The notes beneath the pieces were generated by a model, which had not been told where the DNA came from, did no database searches, and was given only the letters and a program-made list of their open reading frames with translations. Position numbers and translations under genes: made by a program. DNA of 64,000 bases from Argopecten irradians (lineage: Eukaryota; Mollusca; Bivalvia; Pectinida; Pectinidae), in assembly GCF_041381155.1 (NCBI RefSeq), contig NC_091135.1, positions 55,317,997-55,381,996 on the forward strand. Direction: 5' to 3'. Below are positions 45,951 to 56,776 of this stretch, in pieces. The stretch's first letter is position 1; each line of letters begins with the position of its first letter.

Positions 45951-46037
45951 CTACTCCCCCTGTTTTTCTTGAGATTTCCTAAATCTCAACCCGAGACTCT
46001 TTAACCACCTTCCATGGGTTATTTAGTTGGGCGCCAA

Positions 46038-46218
46038 TGTAGAAGAACAGGGAAAATGCACATTCCTGTCGAGTGCCCCGACCAGGAATCGAACCCGGGT
46101 CTCCGGTGTGGAAATCTACGGCTCTACCGACTGAGCCAAAGAAGCATGCTCCGTCAGCTGAGTGACAGAGACCGTATTTAACACTATGTACAAGTCACAC
46201 CGACCCGCTCCTTTTACA
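46038..46218 (-). repeat. TRIM LTR (5' LTR in element sense)
   Basis: 181 bp, about 97% identical to the other LTR; contains the same tRNA-like unit at about 46072-46146. Confidence 0.9.
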
Positions 46219-46430
46219 AACGTAACGTGTTACATTTTTGAACTGAAAGGTTTACTTGCTGTACAGTAGGCCTATATTGTAACTGTAAAGCTTACTACAG
46301 TACACACTGTATACAGTACCGAATAAGTCACTGTACAGTACAACAGTCATAGAAACAAGTGGAAAGGGGAGGGATATGTTAAATTTAACCTTTTTTTTAA
46401 CTGATGAAATATAATAGTCATGGTAACGCA

Positions 46431-46529
46431 CAGGGCCATGTATAGTCTCTATATGAAAAAATAGCAAGAAAAACATATAGATAAATGTATTTCTGGCTAT
46501 TTTTCATAAAGAGACTATACATGGCCCTG
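46431..46529. mobile_element. 99 bp foldback MITE upstream of the MARVEL gene
   Basis: Inverted arms of ~36 bp (CAGGGCCATGTATAGTCTCT... / ...AGAGACTATACATGGCCCTG) around a 27 bp loop. No clear duplication. Confidence 0.7.
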
Positions 46530-46768
46530 TGGTTAACGTTAAGTTTTAGCTTGACATTAAGTTAAAGTCATGAGTACATACTGTACAGTGTACATGTATG
46601 CACAGTGTATATACTGTTGTACTAGAAAGGCATAGAACTAAAGCTTTATACATTTATGACAACTCTGTTCCAGCTGTAAAATTCTTGTAGTGTATTACCA
46701 GTATGTTTTTCTGCTACATCCATATGATGATGGTGGTTATATAATGATGATAGATTCTATTTCAGATA

Positions 46769-47020
46769 ATGGAGGAAAGTGATCCAGATCTTAGTCCTAT
46801 ACAAGAACGGACCAGTCTATGTGACTCAGAATCATCTAGTGTTGCTAACATGAACTATTCTGGACCTGGATCACCCCACAATGGGGTTAAACCAGATTTA
46901 CGTGGCCAGTATCAACATGCCCCCAAAAAACACAGTTCAGAGCCAACAGAGGTTGTGGTCCTGTTCTGTAATAAGCCCTACTTTAAATCATGTACAGGAA
47001 TGCTTCGCTTATTTCAAGTT
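46769..47020 (+). CDS. MARVEL gene coding exon 1
   Basis: 84 codons from ATG at 46769, donor GTT|GTAAGT. The upstream AG (46765) marks a spliced 5'UTR. Confidence 0.88.
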
Positions 47021-50000
47021 GTAAGTACATCTCATGGGCCAAACACTCGTATGTAGTTTATATCCCTTTTCATTTGCATTTTTTATCATTTTTATTCATT
47101 TGTTCTTCTCACTTATTCTTTCCACATTTACAAATAAATTTTGTGTTTAAAACTGAAGGTAAAATTTCCTTTCCTGCAATTAGATTGCAAATTCTGTCCT
47201 AGCTCATGTCATGATCATTTAACTGATGCTTAAAAATAAAATATACATGTAAATGTTTGTAATAACCTGACGCCGACGTGACGTAATAGTCACTATTAAC
47301 AGAGTCATGATAAACAAAGAAGAAGAAAACCTACCTAGATAAGTTTACTGACTCAGAATATTTTATTGTCACTCTATGGTTTGTTGGGATTTTTTTACTT
47401 AAATTGTTTCCTTGCAAGCACTACACACTTCTTACAAGTGAGTAAACAAGCTTAAGACACTGCAAGTTCTATGTCAAAATAAAATAAATATATTTTTAAA
47501 TTTTAGAATAAAACTTTTTTTTTTACTTAGTACACCAACCTTCCATCATGGCAGACAAGCAATTTATTAATTTATAATTAGGTCTAAGTTAGTATGATCA
47601 TTGACCTATGAGTATATGATGCCTTGATTGAGAGGTATTCAAATTACCAATAATATGAATTATCTTGAATCTGCAATCATTTTAGGTAAAATTTGTATAT
47701 ATACCTGTATATAGCAGTAGCTGTTTCTGAATATTCTTGATTATATAATTGCACCTGAATTATGAGACTTATTGCAATATAAAATATATGAAATAGATGC
47801 TTATAAAGAATTTGAGTTGAGAGTTTGAATTATGCCATATTTGATTTTTTTATCCCAGATTCTGTCAGTAATATCCTTGGTAAGTCTGACATCTTCTTTT
47901 GGACAAAATAGTGAAGACTTCCTCCAACTTCCTCTCAGCTGGCACTTCCGTGTGATGTTATTTGTCCTTGTCCTCACCATCACCACCAGCACCTTCCTCT
48001 GGTCCGTACACTGCACAGGACTAATATATATGTTACCTGTCAACTGGTACTTTATAGTGAGTATTCACCTGTCAACTTGTACTTTATAGTGAGTATTCAC
48101 CTGTCAACTGGTACTTTATAGTGAGTATTCACCTGTCAACTGGTACTTTATAGTGAGTATTCACCTGTCAACTTGTACTTTATAATGAGTACATGTATTC
48201 ACCAGTCAACTGGTACTTTATAGTGAGTATTCACCTGTCAACTTGTACTTTATAATGAGTTTTCACCTGTCAACTGGTACTTTATAGTGAGTATTCACCT
48301 GTCATCTTGTACTTTATAATGAGTACATGTATTCACCAGTCAACTGGTACTTTAATATATGGGTGTGTTGCAATGGTATAAGCAACAGGTAAGAAGTTTA
48401 AGCAAGCTCTTTGAGGCATTTGTTTTACTTGATAGAGTGTAATGTTTTGATATAAAACTTCAGATTGTACTTTTTTGTAATCCCTATAGGATATGGTTGT
48501 GTACTCTATATTTTCCTTCCTGTATCTGGTTGGATCTTCACTGGTGGCGAGCGCCTTCGACTTCTATCAGAAAATGGGCAGTGATGTGCCGAGCTCTACC
48601 ATCCATAAACTCATATTGTGTGTGGTAGGTTACCATGTCAGTGCCCTGTATGTATGTCACTTGTATATTTGTGATGAGTTAAAAAAATGCAATAAAATAC
48701 CTGGGTATTTGAATTTGTATAGGTCACAACTGATGAGGGTAGCTCACCATTTTGTGTATGGTAGATTTTGATATCATCATTGTGGTAATTTCACTAATTA
48801 TAAGACACCATATCATAATTATGGGTATGGTAATACTTTACACAAACACAAGACAGACATGGGTACGATAGTACTTTACACAAGAACCGGACTGACATGG
48901 GTATGGTAGTACTTTACACAAGAACAGGACAGACATGGGTATGGTAGTACTTTACACAAGAACAGGACAGACATGGGTATGGTAGTACTTTACACAAGAA
49001 CGGGACAGACATGGGTATGGTAGTACTTTACACAAGAACGGGACAGACATGGGTACAGTAGTACTTTACACAAGAATGGGACAGACATGGGTACGATAGT
49101 ACTTTACACAAGAATGGGACAGACATGGGTATGATAGTACTTTACACAAGAACGGGACAGACATGGGTATGGTTATACTTTACACAATAACAGGACAGAC
49201 ATGGGTATGGTTATACTTTACACAATAACAGGACAGACATGGGTATGGTAGTACTTCACACAAGAACGGGACAGACATGGGTATGGTTATACTTTACACA
49301 ATAACAGGACAGACATGGGTATGATAGTACTTTACACAAGAACGGGACAGACATGGGTACGATAGTACTTTACACAAGAACGGGACAGACATGGGTATGG
49401 TAGTACTTTACACAAGAACGGGACAGACATGGGTATGGTTATACTTTACACAAGAACGGGACAGACATGGGTATGATAGTACTTTACACAAGAACGGGAC
49501 AGACATGGGTATGGTAGTACTTTACACAATAACAGGACAGACATGGGTATGATAGTACTTTACACAAGAACGGGACAGACATGGGTACGATAGTACTTTA
49601 CACAAGAACGGGACAGACATGGGTATGGTTATACTTTACACAATAACGGGACAGACATGGGTATGGTAGTACTTTACACAAGAACGGGACAGACATGGGT
49701 ATGGTTATACTTTACACATAAACAGGACAGCATGGGAATGGCAGTACTTTACACAAGAATGGGGCACACATGGGTACGGTAGTACTTTACACAATAACAG
49801 GACTGACATGGGTACGATAGTACTTTACACAAGAACGGGACAGACATGGTACGGTTATACTTTACACATGAACAGGACAGCATGGGTATGGTTATACTTT
49901 ACACATAAACAGGACAGCATGGGAATGGCAGTACTTTACACAAGAATGGGGCACACATGGGTACGGTAGTACTTTACACAAGAACGGGACAGACATGGGT

Positions 50001-51523
50001 ACGGTAGTACTTTACACAAGAATGGGACAGACATGGGTACAGTAGTACTTTACACAAGAATGGGACAGACAAGGGTATGGTAATACTTTACCCAAGAACG
50101 GGGCAGAAATGGGTATGGCAGTACTTACACAAGAACAGGACAGACATGGGTATGGTAGTACTTTACACAAGAACGGGACAGACATGGGTATGGTAGTACT
50201 TTACACATGAACAGGACAGCATGGGTATGGCAGTACTTTACACAAGAACAGGACAGACATGGGTACGGACCCTACGTTTCAATTCTATGACCGGGTCATA
50301 ACAAAGAGTCCTAGAGTAGGATGACTAGCTCTATACAATGGATCGAAGGTGATAGATTGTATTCACAAGAAATCCCTTTCTGGTACTTTCTGGCGCAGCG
50401 TCCGTCGTCCGTCCGTTCCTCCATCAACATTTCCTTTAAATCGCTACTAGTCATAGAGTTCTACATGGATTGTAACCAAATTTGGCCACAAACATCCTTG
50501 GGGGAAGGGGAACAGAACTTGTATAAATTTTGGCTCTGACCCCTGGGGGCAGGAGGGGTGGGGCCCAATAGGGGAAATAGAGGTAAAACATATAAATCGC
50601 TACTTGTCCTAGAGTTATGCATGCATTGTGACCAAATTTGGCCACAAACATCCTTGAGGAAAGGGGAACAGAACTTGTATAAATTTTGGCTCTGACCCCC
50701 CGGGGGCAGGAGGGGCGGGGCCCAATAGGGGAAATAGAGGTAAATCCTATAAATCGCTACTTGTCCTAGAGTTCTGCATGGATGGTGACCAAATTTGGCC
50801 ACAAACATCCATGGGGGAAGGGGAACAGAACTTGTATAAATTTTGGATCTGACCCCCTGGGGGCAGGAGGAGTGGGGCCCAATAGGTGAAATAGAGGTAA
50901 ATCCTATAATCGCTACTTGTCCTAGAGTTATGCATGGATTGTAACCAAATTTGGCCACAAACATCCTTGGGGGAAGAATAAAAGAACTTGTATAAATTTT
51001 GGCTCTGACCCCCCGGGGGCAGGAGGGGCGGGGCCCAATAGGGGAAATAGAGGTAAATCCTATAAATCACTACTTGTCCTAGAGTTCTGCATGGATTGTA
51101 ACCAAATTTGGCCACAAACATCCTTGGGGGAAGGGGAACAGAACTTGTATAAAGTTTGGCTCTGACCCCCCGGGGGCAGGAGTGGTGGGGCCCAATAGGG
51201 GAATTAGAGGTAAATATTCGAATTCCTTCAGAAAAGAAACAATGAACCTGTATTTAGAACATTACTTGGCATTACAAACCAGGTGAGCGATACAGGCCCT
51301 CTGGGCCTCTTGTTTATAAATAAATAAAATTCTTGTTTTCATACCTATCATAATCTTAGTGTAGATCGGTGATCTCATCTGTTTGTTATTTCAGGTTGTG
51401 GGGTACATCTGTATGTTTGTGTATGGTCTGACAGCCCTGGTTGGTTACAGGCGTTGGAAGATACAGCATCGGTTGTTTAAGAGGAAACGTCTGCTAGAAG
51501 AGGAGGAAGATTTTGAGATATAG
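46769..51523 (+). CDS. MARVEL-domain tetraspan membrane protein, CMTM-like (complete, 4 coding exons)
   Basis: MARVEL proteins are four-helix membrane proteins of trafficking, apposition and receptor regulation. Exons 46769-47020, 47859-48056, 48490-48624 and 51395-51523 are all phase 0 and give 237 aa. Residues 1-70 are polar and Ser-rich (probably cytosolic). Hydrophobic segments lie at about 78-99 (LFQVILSVISLVSLTSSF), 114-133 (FRVMLFVLVLTITTSTFLW), 150-176 (DMVVYSIFSFLYLVGSSLVA) and 190-213 (LILCVVVGYICMFVYGLTAL). A basic then acidic tail (RRWKIQHRLFKRK, LLEEEEDFEI) follows. The 'NW....D....S.FLFL..S..A' pattern of helix 3 and the length resemble CKLF-like MARVEL proteins such as CMTM4 (234 aa). 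MAL/plasmolipin-type proteins are the alternative. Splice sites are canonical. Confidence 0.85.
47021..47858. other. MARVEL gene intron 1
   Basis: AT-rich intron without recognised repeats. Confidence 0.6.
47859..48056 (+). CDS. MARVEL gene coding exon 2
   Basis: 66 codons with helices 1 (end) and 2; acceptor cccag|ATT, donor ATA|GTGAGT. The donor region is expanded into a 32 bp array. Confidence 0.88.
48032..48352 (+). repeat. 32 bp array carrying copies of the MARVEL exon 2 donor
   Basis: About ten copies of 'cacctgtcaact(g/t)gtac' + 'tttatagtgagtatt'. The first copy spans the real exon-intron boundary at 48056/48057. About five downstream copies keep ATA|GTGAG, three have ATAATGAG (donor lost) and the last is decayed. 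Confidence 0.92.
48490..48624 (+). CDS. MARVEL gene coding exon 3
   Basis: 45 codons with helix 3 and a loop; acceptor tatag|GAT, donor GTG|GTAGGT. Confidence 0.9.
48800..50268 (+). repeat. 38 bp minisatellite, about 38 copies, in MARVEL intron 3
   Basis: Unit 'gggtatggtagtactttaca' + 'caagaacgggacagacat', with variant positions (tatgg/tacgg/tacga; gta/tta; aacggg/aacagg/aatggg) and some shortened units near 49725 and 49880. It runs up to the pearl element at 50396. Confidence 0.93.
50396..51311 (-). mobile_element. pearl/Helitron-like element, core family A, 3'-truncated
   Basis: Reverse copy of the 477-1631 element with the same left terminus (…AGGCCCTCTGGGCCTCTT at 51295-51311) and five cores. 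It ends in a short ACGG remnant at about 50398-50412 without the terminal hairpin. It lies in MARVEL intron 3. The long minus-strand frames (up to 167 codons) are repeat by-products. Confidence 0.75.
51395..51523 (+). CDS. MARVEL gene coding exon 4 (stop)
   Basis: Helix 4 and the charged tail; acceptor ttcag|GTT; TAG at 51521-51523. Confidence 0.9.
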   Translation, partial: VVGYICMFVYGLTALVGYRRWKIQHRLFKRKRLLEEEEDFEI

Positions 51524-54037
51524 TCCACATATTGTCCAAGGCTTGAGTTCAAATCTGTGAAAATTGACTGAAAGTGTGACACATTAATATGTCCATGTGT
51601 AGAGGTGTCCTAGAACACTTAGTAGAGCTAATGAGTGTATTTCTGTCCAGGGTCATTGTTGTGGTTTCCAGAACTGCATATAATTATGAACAGACATTAT
51701 ATAAAGAACTTTTGTATCAAGCCTGATATGAAATATATATCAGTGACGTTTACCTCAAACTGTATACAGCATTTGATGATCAGCAAAACCTTTTCAATTA
51801 GCGGTATATGTTCCAAAACCTGTGTAACATCCATAATGATGAAATGATAAAAGTCCACTGTGACAGCAGCAGTAGACAAGTGTGAACTTAAGTACTTATA
51901 AAGACTTAGTAGTGACAGCGTAATGTGTACGTGGATTAAAGGCCCACTACCTTTTGGAAGCTTTCGATTGTAAAATGAGATTGATAATTCTAGATTCACA
52001 ATAGTTTATTGGCTTAACATTAATACTTCACTTATTATCATCTTCTGAACAATTTAATTGAAATAAATTAATAATGATTAATTATAATAAGTTAATTTTT
52101 ACTACACAGGTCATCTTATGTTTCCCACTGTCATCCTAATACTGCACATTAGTTGACTATCGCTGTGCCAGACAGCATAACAGCAAAATTAATCTTCACT
52201 GCATGTTAACATTGATTATGCTAGGAAACTTGCATTTGTTTGGTGCTGTATACCTTAGATCATCGATATAAATTTTCTTATATTATCATTGTTTTTAAGA
52301 AACTTTTTTTTTGTTTAAGAATGGTAGTGGGCCTTTTAAAAGTGGAGTATTTACATATCATATAATTCATTGTTATAAATAATTAGCCTGCCATATGCAT
52401 ATTGTAGATTGTAGACATACTAAGTCACCCGAGACCAAGTCTTCAGTTTCGTGTGCTTCTGCCCTTTACCCCTCGTCATGTTTCCTCCTAAAGTTTGTAT
52501 ATGTAGTCCTTTGATCTACAACATCGCTAGGGTCAGATTGGCTTGAATTTCTTCACATTCACACAGAGACCTGGCATTTGATATTGTGTCAGTTGAATCT
52601 TGGAACAAACTTGAAGGGTTATGTATATTTTTTGATACAGACAATTTTAAGGCCAGAAATGACAAAAGTGTTAAGTATTTCAATAACTTCTTCTCAATAA
52701 CCAGGAGACCCAGATCAATAGATGTGACGTTATGGAAGCAAGCTGAAGTGGAGGGCTAAATCCCCCAACCATATATTTTTTTTCCACTGAATGACCTTGA
52801 CCTTTATTTTAAATCAAAGATGTCTTTAAATGACTTCATCTTAACAAACACATCCTGATCTATCAGAGTCAGTACTGACAGAGTGAAGGGAGGTAAATCT
52901 GATAGATGGAAAGGAACAAGAAGCACAGAGACCTCAATTGTATCATCTCAGAGTAATTTCCTTCGATTGCTGGAAATTTCTCCAATGTGATACAATAGAC
53001 AGAGATCTAGACCTAGCTATCAATAGGTTGACATAATTAACCTTGACCTTTTTGGGTTTTGAAAAAAGCACTTTCCATACAACATGATTTTTAGATAGAT
53101 TTACAACTTTTTAGCTTATTAGTTGTTATATTTAGATGTACATACTGGTACATGTGTTTTTCATTTTGAATCCTTTATTTTTGACACTTACATGGTCAAG
53201 GTTCAAAGCTAACTTTGGTACATGATGGACATTGATTGTTATATATCATAACACAAAACTCAAGTTAAAAACCATTGTTTTTATAACAGATTATGATGGA
53301 AGCCAACGTCCTACTCAGATGTCTTGATTTATGGTTGTGATATTATGGCTGTATGTTACAGCATAGCTTAACATGTTGTGATTTCATCATCATGTGTATC
53401 ATATTTCATGTGACTTTCATGCTTTTTGGATCAAATACGATCATCTTATTTATACGGATGTGCTTTCATAATTGTCATGTCATTCATATTTTATAGTTAA
53501 CATTAAAAATATTTTACTTTTTCTTGAACAGGATTTGTATGAATTACTTAATTGAGTGCAATGTATTCATCTTTTTATGAAAGAAGCCAAAAGGATATGG
53601 ATTTCTGTGTTTCAAACAATCTTGGAAATACATAGAATTCCATTTCAATGTTATTATGTTCAAAGAATTGTTTTGAGGACTTGATGTCTTCCATGGCCAA
53701 TTATTTACAGACTTTATGTTTTTAGCCGGTTTTATAATCCCACCGATGTTGGAGGAACAAATAATCTTTTCTTGTCTATAATTATAGGGCATTGTTATAT
53801 ATTTATAAAGAAATGATCACTTATTTATGATCAATTGTCTTTGTTTTGTCCAGTTTCTTATTGATGCTTTGCCATGTCTAGATCTGTAGTTGATGCATTT
53901 GACAGAATTTATCTCAGAGAATGTATTTCTTTGAAAGCGATTTCATTGAAAAAGAAATAAAAATGTGTAAGTATTTATGGCATCTTTTGACAGTTCATAT
54001 TCTGTATTTTCCATAATTTCATGAGTGCTTTTGTTAA
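51524..54037. other. MARVEL gene 3' region and intergenic
   Basis: Probably begins with the 3'UTR; AATAAA occurs at 52062-52067 and again near 53955. A decayed family B pearl fragment ('aacttcttctcaataaccag', 'gaatgaccttgacctttatt') lies at about 52680-52840. No further gene was recognised. Confidence 0.5.
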
Positions 54038-54351
54038 AGATGATCCACCGTCGACAGAGCATAATTGATACTCATCATTTGAACAATAATTGGGGTTTAA
54101 TCATGTATATATATATGTCTAATTAAGCGCAATCAGTACTTCATTCCATATAGGAAATAGTGCCACGGAAATTTTTCGGGATGCAATTAATTATTTTGTT
54201 TATTTCTATCCCGAAGTAAAAAAAAAGCTCAAACTTTTCAATGGTGGTAATGCTGTAAAGTAAGTAACTTTTATAACTGAAGAAAAATACTGAATCGTCT
54301 GGTCCTGTTTTTGATAGAGTAAAAGAACAATTCGTCAGCAGTGGAGTATCT
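54038..54351. mobile_element. TTAA-flanked MITE, family T2, copy 3
   Basis: Inverted ends AGATGATCCACCG / CAGTGGAGTATCT with TTAA on both sides (54034-54037, 54352-54355). The interior matches the copy at 28398 in reverse orientation. Confidence 0.8.
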
Positions 54352-56664
54352 TTAATAAGAAAAAATACATGTATCAATTTTGAATTTAATTATTATTTTC
54401 TCCAGGTTATATATCAGGTATTGCATCATTTTAATGGATCATATTTCTGTGATAAAGGACTGTTTATGGTTTTGGCCCTTGTTGGCTTCCAAATCCATCA
54501 AATTTTCCAAATGGTTTTTTAGTGATGAAATTGTTGTATTTGACATATTTAGTATACCCTTGCTTCATATGTAAGGACTGTTTTCTAATTCCACAACTGT
54601 AGTTGCCATGGAAACCATGCAAAATATGCATAAATTATGAAAAATTATGAAATTGTGGAAATGTTGTCAGTTTTGGCCATTTTTGCTAAGTTTTTGTCTA
54701 TAAACTATAGAATGCATCCTTAACAAAGTTACTATTTACTGAGAACATGAATGTACTGCCAATATATCTTTAGGGGAAATATAAAGGACTCAAACCATAC
54801 ATAGTCCTTTAGGGGAAATATGAAGGGCCCAAACCATACATAGTCCTTTTCTTATTTTTTGTCTTGTATAATAATATACATACCGTATTGCCGTAATTAG
54901 TGCCCAAGACGATTATAAAATTATAACAAATTGGAGCTCTTATTAGGGAAGTTAAATGTAGGTTGTGGACGAAAAAATCCTAAAAAACAAATGGTAGCCT
55001 ATTTTAACTATTTCCGTACTTGTGACACACTAATTGTCACAGTAAACATGCATTAGATGCCTTCTTTCCTTTGAAACACTTTATTAAAAATGATTAAAAT
55101 TTGAATGTTTATACACATGCGATAACTTGAATTTCATGTAATTTTGGATACAACGCAGATAAAATGTTGTAAAACGTTGTTTAATCCATGAGATGGGGAT
55201 TGCTTATATAACTTCAACTCCTTCTCCATATAAGGGAAGTGGCGCTAGTTACAGTGAATACAGTATTTAATTTGCGGTTTCAAATAATTATAAGATCATC
55301 ATTATTGCAATATTTTGTCTATTTTAACATTATGAGTAATGGAAAAGATGTACTGAAATGATAGTTTTGAAAGTAAGTAAATGGAGAAAAAAGACAAAAC
55401 TGAATTAGTGGTTGGTGACATTTTGTAAGATTTTACTCTAGTAATTGGAAAATGAGATTTTGAGCATGTTTTGTTGTGAACAAATAACTCCACTTTCAAA
55501 TAAAATAAACTGAAACAAATAAACTGCCAGTGAATGAGATGTGAATTGTATTGATGTGTTTTTATTCTAACAGACCTCTTGCATTTATTGTAATAGTTTT
55601 AACATGTCGAAAAAGGCTTTTTTTAGTGAGAAATATGGTGTTACCATCCACTTTCTCAAAATATAATATATTATTGTATATTGTTCAAAATTTTGACATT
55701 GAAAACCATCACTGTACATGTGTTTCAAACGAAAAAATTGTGCTAATTTTTTGGTCTAATATTGAGTGATGGACAAATGTTTACATATACATTGTAAATC
55801 CAAATTAGTGATAAAACCCATGTGAAACTATAGTTCAAAACACTTTCTTTCAGTAGGATTTACTGTACACTTGAGAATCCTCTACAATATTGCAAATTTC
55901 GCAGAACTGGTGCTGGCAAGGTATCTGTTTTGTCCTACCAACATCAATTTCTAGGTTGTGATTACCAAGGACGTATATCCTTGTGATTACTGATCCTAAT
56001 TTTAAGTTTTGCCAGCAATTTTGGATATTCAAAATTTTGCAAAGAAAAAATAACATTCCTCTTTATAGTTTTGTTTGAGTTTACTATATAGAAATAGCTT
56101 ATTACTTCAATCTAAAAGCTGCATTTTGCTTTAGAAGATAATGTCAAATCTACAATGTATATAGTTTTTTTTAAAATGACCGTTTTTATCTGCTCCTTCC
56201 TACTAAAAATTTTCTGTTTTATTTTCAAATGTGATGATCTTTTTTGTTGATAATACTTGATACGTATGAAAACCACGAATATGATCCACTTTCATGAATA
56301 TTTTTACAGACCTTTGTAGCCAGAGCTTTGTAGACAATCATTTCATAGTGAGCTAGATCTAGTGCGCATTATGAAGATTGTCTGCAAAGCTCTTGCATCA
56401 AAATAGACCATAACAAGATGCTATAGCATGATATAGTTTAATGCTTAAATAGATCACGAGTTAGTACTGTTTAACATGACGTTACCCGTTTACACAAATT
56501 GTAGATTATGAACTCGTCTAGATTAGTATCGGCCATATATATACGTAGCTAGCTGTGATCAAGCAGAGTTCAACAGACGTCCTTTATATCTTTGTTATCT
56601 GACGATATAAGGGGGGTAACTCTAACATAATTTAGGTGACTATGATCTATAAACAGTGAGCGCG
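54352..56664. other. intergenic stretch before the GSTO gene
   Basis: AT-rich. A short direct repeat 'catacatagtcctttagggg' occurs around 54797-54848. No exon-like frame was recognised. The GSTO promoter should lie near the right end. Confidence 0.4.
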
Positions 56665-56776
56665 ATGTCAATATCTAGGAGACTGCTGGTGGGACTGCTC
56701 CGAGTACCATCGACATTAGGGGTCCGTCAACTGTCATCAGAAGTACTTGGCATGTCACTAAAACACCTAGGGAAAG
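56665..56776 (+). CDS. GSTO: GSTO exon 1 with two candidate starts
   Basis: 112 nt, phase 1 at GGGAAAG|GTAAGC. Both ATG 56665 and ATG 56752 have a purine at -3. The first adds the basic presequence; the second matches the classic omega N-terminus 'MS.KHLGKG'. Confidence 0.88.

Larger units (their letters stand above)
45770..46218 (-). mobile_element. TRIM (miniature LTR retrotransposon) with tRNA-like sequence in each LTR
   Basis: Two 181 bp direct repeats (45770-45950, 46038-46218; five mismatches) begin TGTA and end TACA. They are flanked by a 4 bp duplication AACG (45766-45769, 46219-46222). Read on the minus strand, the 87 bp interior starts one base after the LTR with TGGCGCCCAAC, complementary to the 3' end of tRNA-Lys as in many retroelements. 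It ends with the purine tract AAAAACAGGGGGAGTAG before the second LTR. There is no coding room. These are the defining features of terminal-repeat retrotransposons in miniature. Confidence 0.9.
45272..46768. promoter_or_regulatory. head-to-head spacer between VAC14 and the MARVEL gene
   Basis: Start codons 1.5 kb apart on opposite strands. The MARVEL gene has an AG acceptor four bases before its ATG (46764-46765), so at least one upstream non-coding exon is expected here and a shared promoter is possible. No core promoter motif is convincing. The spacer holds the TRIM (45770-46218) and a foldback element (46431-46529). Confidence 0.4.

Noticed and set aside
50451-51121. Minus-strand frames up to 167 codons (FVAKFGYNPCRTLGQVAIY-like)
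   Set aside because: Translation of pearl family A cores in all frames; identical phrases appear in the 477-1631 element.
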